Shown here: positions 59,120 through 64,000 of the stretch, piece after piece
Numbering within the stretch: position 1 is the first letter of the stretch
How the letters are laid out: every line of letters begins with the position of its first letter
NCBI GenBank assembly: GCA_963971405.1
Contig: OZ020484.1
Coordinates: 17,422,001 to 17,486,000 of the forward strand
Direction of reading: 5' to 3'
Length of the DNA: 64,000 nt
Source of the DNA: Psococerastis gibbosa
Lineage: Eukaryota > Arthropoda > Insecta > Psocodea > Psocidae
Position numbers and translations under genes: made by a program
The notes under the pieces: model-generated
What the model was told of the DNA's origin: nothing
Databases searched by the model: none
Seen by the model: the letters and a program-made list of their open reading frames with translations, nothing else

Positions 59120-60653
59120 TTAAGAGTTATATCAACTTAACATTGTCGGACTGAATTGCGAGTCAGCGATATTCCATTGTTTTATCAAATACCTAGTTGT
59201 TGGCTATTCTATTTGACTTCAATAACTCATTGCCTATAGAAACACCTCAAACACCCATTGTTAGAGACCCTTTTCAAGTGTTCCTACCTATTCCTACCTA
59301 TTCAGTTGTTAGTTGAGTATTCCTCCTTTTTAAAAATAGAAAAATATGTCATGATATCTATACCACGAATCCACCGAAGTTTTTCTTACCTATGTGGGCC
59401 TTGCCACAGAATACTATAATATATAAGAACGTTGACTCAATGCCAATGAAATTGTTCCAAAATTAATGGGCCCCATTGATTTTAGGACATATTTGGCGGT
59501 TATGCTTTATCTTGGACGTTACAATACTGCCCGACGCATGTCCCTGATGTTTTATGTTAATTTATTTTAATTCTGACATAGTTAAGGCGCTTGTTAATAT
59601 TGCTTGTTACATTCGGTGGGAGGAGCACCTTCCAGGTGTAAAAATATAATTTTCTAGTAAATGCCAGTCGTAGAAATACAAATGACATCTCATAAAGTAA
59701 AATAAATGTTCTTCTACATTTTGATGAACATCATTTGGCTGCTGCTAATACCACCGTCATTGAACTTAATTTGTACAAAATAACGGGCACGAAGGATGTT
59801 GTGGCCTACGTCAATTTTGCTATTTTCCTACCTTTGCTTCGGTAGGAAGCGATGACCCCTGGCATAGTGCTGTGTGTGTAGGTAGGAGGGATCAACCCTG
59901 AAGTGAAGGCCGGCGGCTGACAGCGTTGTCTAACCATTGACATGTGTACACGCTCGCCCTGGTCACCCAGTTTCCTTGTGTGCCAGTCGCATCATTTTCT
60001 CCCACTTAGTCCACTCATATCGCCATTGCAATTGTTATGGTGAGTACAATAATATATATTTTTTTAAATTAAGCCTAGAGACCTAGGTAGGAGCTCTTCG
60101 CATTTTGTTCTACTCATTTACGCGCACACTGCAGGGCCGGAATATTTCATTAGTTTTGAAGGAAGAGAAACATTTGTCCCGTTACTATGAGTGAAGGTTT
60201 AGTTTTACCGAATCTAGGCTAATAAAGTCCTCATTCCATAGCTGCAAAAATATGAAAATTGTCGGATGTAACATGGAAGCTCCCTCCAAAAATAGGCTAT
60301 TTACATTTTTTTTAGGGTAGCCTAATATTTCAGGCGATAAAATGTAAACGTACAGCGAAAGCATTTATTTTTTGTAAATGTTTCTTCAGGTTTTTTCATA
60401 TCTTCGTGATTGTGGAAGGAGGAATTAATTGATTTCCTCAAATTAACTCGCTCATTCTTTGTTTACAAAATATTTTGAATATCCCTCCTTAAATTATGTT
60501 AGTAATACTTTTTAATGATTAAAATTAGTATATTTTTTGGCTCAGTTGGCTAGTCAACTTCAATTAGAATTCAGTGTATTTCTAAGCTTAGGCTATATAT
60601 TGGCGGGTCGAGTCCCGGATGTATTTATTATCTTCTTCTTTCTTCTTCCGGCT

Positions 60654-61226
60654 CTACAGCCCTTGGTGGGCTTTGGCCTGCTCGACAACACTCCTCCATT
60701 CTTCTCGGTTTTGCACAACGCTCCACCATCTGGAGACTCCCAACTCGCGAAGGTCATTCTCTAACTCGTCCTTCCAGCGGTTTCTTGGCCGTCCTGGCAG
60801 TCGTCTTCCCGTCATGCTTGCTTTGTACATTTTTCGTGGCATGCGTTCTTCAGACATCCTTACAACGTGTCCCAGCCACCTTAATCGTTGTGCTTTAATG
60901 AACCTTACTATGTCTTCTCCGTTGAGAGCGGCGTCGATTTCAGCGTTGTGTCTTATACGCCATTCTCCGTACTCGTAAAGGGGTCCATATATCCTCCTTA
61001 TTATCTTTCTTTCGAGTACACGTAGTTTGTTGGCATCGTTTACAGTGAGATTCCAGGTTTCCGATCCGTATGTTGCAACTGGTCTTATAAGGGTTTTGTA
61101 TATTCGTAGTTTTGTGGCTCTAGAGATAAGTCTTGACTTGAGCAATTTTAGGTTGGCAAAATATGCTCTATTTTAGTATTTCACTGGTGATGCCATCTTT
61201 GCCTGGTGCTTTATAGTTATTCATCC
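60654..61226 (-). pseudogene. Internally deleted LINE
   Basis: A 163-codon minus-strand frame (61145-60654) encodes the post-catalytic part of a reverse transcriptase: LISRATKLRIYKTLIRPVAT, YGSETWNLT, LRWLGHVVRMSEER, GRPRNRWKDE. Just upstream (61226-61180) a different frame gives NNYKAPGKDGITSEILK, the start of the RT domain. The catalytic core between them is missing, so an internal deletion joined the two. It lies immediately 5' of Ir93a. Confidence 0.75.
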
Positions 61227-61574
61227 TTTTTATGTTTTTTATGTATTTATTATGGGTTAAATAATAATTGCCCAACGACTGATGGTACAGATGTAGCCAA
61301 TTTGTAGTGTACGCTATCTTACCACAATTCCCTTTAAATTGATGTCTAGCAAAATAATTTTAAGTAATCATGATGGGGTTTCAAACTATAATCTATCATG
61401 CTATTGTATTATTAGGCTACTGCAGCCTATTGTACGTCACGCAGGGTTTCAGTTATTTACGATTCAATCATAACCTTATAAAAAATTCCATATTTTCCTC
61501 CTTTATTGCTTTTATTAAATATCTAGTTTCATTTATTTTTAGGATCACACATTGAAGAACTTGTTCGCCATAGC

Positions 61575-63417
61575 ATGGTCGGCGTGTTGCTATTAGCTGG
61601 CCTGCTAATTTTTCAAACTAGCGCACAAGATCTATCTCCTTCCATTGGTACGGTAATTATGTACCCTAGGCATGTAGACTGAAACCTCCACGAGCAACGA
61701 GAAGTGGAATTTTGTTGAATAGCATAGGCCTATTAGTGAAAATTACATATATAGGGGCCTAGGTGTACGTCAACTTCACTTATGTACCATATTTGTAGGT
61801 ATCGCACTATCGCCTTATCATACTAAAATCCTGAGAGGTCTTCTCTTTAAAGCTGAGCTACTAGCGCCGGTTAGCCCATCATTTGATAATTAAATATTGT
61901 ATTAGGAATAATTTAGAAAAAAAATACTTACATGCCTGACTTCAATTTGCAGCTGTGCTCGTGGATCAAGACTCGTCCTTACCGACTGATATGACCAAAT
62001 TGCGGAACATAATAACTGATGCCCAAAAAGAACTCGCTGAAGGTATTACTGTGGATATTCGAATGGGACTGAATTTAGAAACTCATCGCCGTAAGTCTGC
62101 CTTATAATCGTACTCGGGGGCCTAAACCCTCTTTTCTTCGTAAGCTGTCCGTTTTTGTCTCAAATTTCACACAGGACCTATCAGTTAGACATTATTACAC
62201 GGAAAGAATAAGTTCTTCTCTATTTTCTCATTTTGATACCTATATAATGTGTCGCCATCACTAACATAGATTGGCCACAGGTATGTATCAATTTACATAG
62301 CTGTGGCCAAGAGGTGTTACGGACGACCACATACTGTGTATCAAAGTGAAGAGAAACACTGCTTCTTATTTCTACTAATGTATTTATTTCATATACAATT
62401 AGCCTGGTACACTATTAATGTCTCAATGATGACTAAACTGATTTTCCGTGAAATTTGATTTTGACACCATTAAGGTTTTCTCTTCAGATGGCCTCTTAAA
62501 TTATAGCCCCTTGCTATGGCGGCTATTCCACCGGCAAATTTGCATCACTAAAATTCACTTGTGTTTTGAGATTTTTTGTTTGTTTTATTTTAAGGAGACT
62601 ATTATGTAGATACTTAACTTATCTATTTTAAATTAAGTTAATAAAACAAACAAAAAATCTCAAAACACAAGTGAATTTTAGTGAAGCAAATTTGTCGGTG
62701 GAATAGCCTTTACGCAATTTCTTTTTACGTTTAGGCTGTTGGATATCTTTGGTTACTTGATGTTTGTTACATAGGTCTCGGTGATTTGTTGATTTTATTT
62801 TATTTTTAAGTACGGTAACATTCAAGAACTGGATGTTTGACTAAAGACTACACTTTTTTTTCAGTTAAAATTCTAATATCATAGTATTACATGACATTGC
62901 ATTATTTATTATGGGTTGATTGTAAGAGTAGGCCGAAAAATTCGTCCACATGAAAAATAAAGATAGGCTAATTTTCGTTCTCCATGCTTCTACAACCAAA
63001 GCATTAGGTAAGCTATTTCAATGTTGAATTCGGAGGCTCCAATGCAATGTTAAGTAAGAATGTACGCGTGGGCAACTTAGTACGCTATACATGGGCTAGC
63101 TGTGAGGATAAATCTACCCATGCTTGCTAGGCCTATGTAATTTTCATATGCCATAATGTGGGACTTTTCAGAATATGCTGCCATATTGACGGTGGCTTCT
63201 TGCACGGGCACATGGAACCACGTTCGGAGGTGGAGAGGTGCAGACCTGCTTGTATTGGGGGTGACGGAACCAGATTGCCCCCGGTTACCACCTCACATTG
63301 GATTCTCAGTGCCCATCGTCGAAAGTGGGGGAGAGTTGTCCCAGATATTTCTTGACCTTCGCACAACTCACGCGATCACCTGGCCTCGAACCACTTTACT
63401 TTATGATTCTTCCATTA
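61575..63417 (+). CDS. Ir93a: Ionotropic receptor Ir93a, N-terminal part (3 exons; continues past window)
   Basis: Ir93a is a variant ionotropic glutamate receptor used with Ir25a as a co-receptor in arthropod cool- and humidity-sensing neurons. Exon 1 (61575-61647) gives a signal peptide (MVGVLLLAGLLIFQTSAQ). Exon 2 (61953-62090) gives AVLVDQDSSLPTDMTKLRN. Exon 3 (63172-63417) gives ILTVASCTGTW, LLVLGVTEPDCPRLPPHIGF, PIVESGGELSQIFLDLRT and TLLYDS. I recognise the SC-TW, DCPRLP and PLVE-GEE-SQI pattern as the Ir93a amino-terminal domain. Phases agree and the final donor is GTGAGT at 63418. The glutamate-binding and channel domains must lie downstream, so channel identity is inferred. An acceptor-like AG at 61541-61542 suggests a 5' UTR intron. 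Confidence 0.8.
62521..62708. mobile_element. Hairpin MITE with ~68-bp nearly perfect arms
   Basis: The left arm begins GGCTATTCCACCGGCAAATT and the right arm ends TCGGTGGAATAGCC; the arms stay complementary inwards through AAACAAAAAATCTCAAAACA. The loop is about 50 bp. The termini resemble the TTCCACC-type ends of the other hairpin elements but the body is different. It lies in intron 2 of the Ir93a gene. Confidence 0.8.
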
Positions 63418-63487
63418 GTGAGTACGAGATACTGTATTCAGTATATTTGCAATACATATTCAGCTAGTAGTCTGCCAATTGAAGTTA

Positions 63488-63867
63488 GGCGCGGTTTCCA
63501 CCGACCGGCTAGGGCTATTTACAAAAACGGTGACGTGGTAGCAGACATTCAAGACTTAGGTGGCGTTTCCACCGACCTCGCATTGCAGAATGCAAATGAC
63601 ATTGACGGAAATTAGAATTTTTCTTTTTATAGAAATCTATTAAAATGTTTGTACTTAACATATCCCATGACGCCATTTTTTAATTTTAGTTTGTTTGTGA
63701 TTTTAATGTATGATCATTGATCAATTTTAACTATGGCATATAGGAAAATAAACATTTCCGTCAATTCTGCAATGCGAGGTCGGTGGAAACCCCGCCTAAG
63801 TCTTGAATGTCTGCTACCACGTCACTGTTTTTGTAAATAGCCCTAGCCGATAGATGGAATGGGCACC
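63488..63867. mobile_element. Nested hairpin MITEs in Ir93a intron 3
   Basis: The outer element has arms running from GGCGCGGTTTCCACCGACCG (63488) through GACGTGGTAGCAGACATTCA, with the complementary arm ending at 63867 (ATGGGCACC). A second element, 63559-63796, sits in its centre. The inner copy has termini GGTGGCGTTTCCACCGACCT and CGGTGGAAACCCCGCC and the same body as the LINE-split element. Both layers are flanked by TTA on the left and TAA on the right, so TA may be the duplicated part. Confidence 0.8.
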
Positions 63868-64000
63868 TAAGGAGACTGACAAAAATGTGACCAAACATGG
63901 TAGCCTAATAGCCTATGATAGTGATCGTTCGGGGATTTGATTTTTTTATACAATTTTATCTAGGCTACGAATTATGAAATGAAATTTGTGCATCAGGATC

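Larger units (their letters stand above)
55726..61540. other. Intergenic region between Dok and Ir93a
   Basis: Contains the Dok 3' UTR, fragments of the 53560-type inverted repeat (55868-55925), family C (56100-56350) and family B (56405-56455, 56818-56885) pieces, poly-G runs (56657-56673, 56761-56770), family H (57490-57560), a hairpin MITE (58925-59119) and an internally deleted LINE (60654-61226). From about 57600 to 58900 and from 59130 to 60530 I see only AT-rich unique sequence. Confidence 0.65.

Overview
This is an AT-rich eukaryotic nuclear window carrying intron-rich, animal-type genes. The intact protein families (cohesin SMC3, RBBP6/Snama, a Dok adaptor and an Ir93a-type ionotropic receptor), together with a genome full of small inverted-repeat elements and SINEs, point to an arthropod. 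An insect with large introns is most likely. Ir93a is an arthropod-type chemosensory, thermosensory and hygrosensory receptor. I cannot name the species; a hemipteran-like insect is only a guess.

Layout. (1) Positions 1 to 33677, minus strand: an RBBP6 (Drosophila snama) orthologue, reconstructed here as 27 coding exons whose phases all agree. It has a DWNN ubiquitin-like domain, a CCHC zinc knuckle, a RING finger, then long RG/SR/lysine-rich tails; its 3' end lies beyond position 1. Intron 3 holds a nearly intact two-ORF LINE (26038-30140) that landed inside an inverted-repeat element. (2) 35256-46895, plus strand: a complete 16-exon SMC3 gene (1208 codons), head-to-head with RBBP6, with starts about 1.6 kb apart. 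(3) 50287-55725, plus strand: a four-exon Dok adaptor gene (548 codons) with PH and IRS-type PTB domains and a tyrosine/proline-rich tail. (4) 61575 to beyond 64000, plus strand: the first three coding exons of an Ir93a-like receptor.

The rest is introns and intergenic DNA dense in transposable elements. I recognise a tRNA-derived SINE family (six copies, good A and B boxes), at least four other dispersed repeat families, two hAT-type MITEs with exact 8-bp target duplications, a superfamily of hairpin elements with TTA/TAA flanks and a shared internal 17-mer, a ~0.7 kb inverted-terminal-repeat family, several decayed LINE 3' ends, and a fragment of a THAP-domain gene. Several elements are nested in one another.

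The host genes do not form a pathway together: RBBP6 acts in mRNA 3' processing and ubiquitination, SMC3 in sister-chromatid cohesion, Dok downstream of tyrosine kinases, and Ir93a in sensory neurons. I found no CRISPR array, operon, classical tRNA or rRNA gene, and no convincing new gene system. The most notable structures are the nested transposon layers, the LINE ORF2 without an AUG start, and a run of eight consecutive frame-neutral exons in RBBP6.
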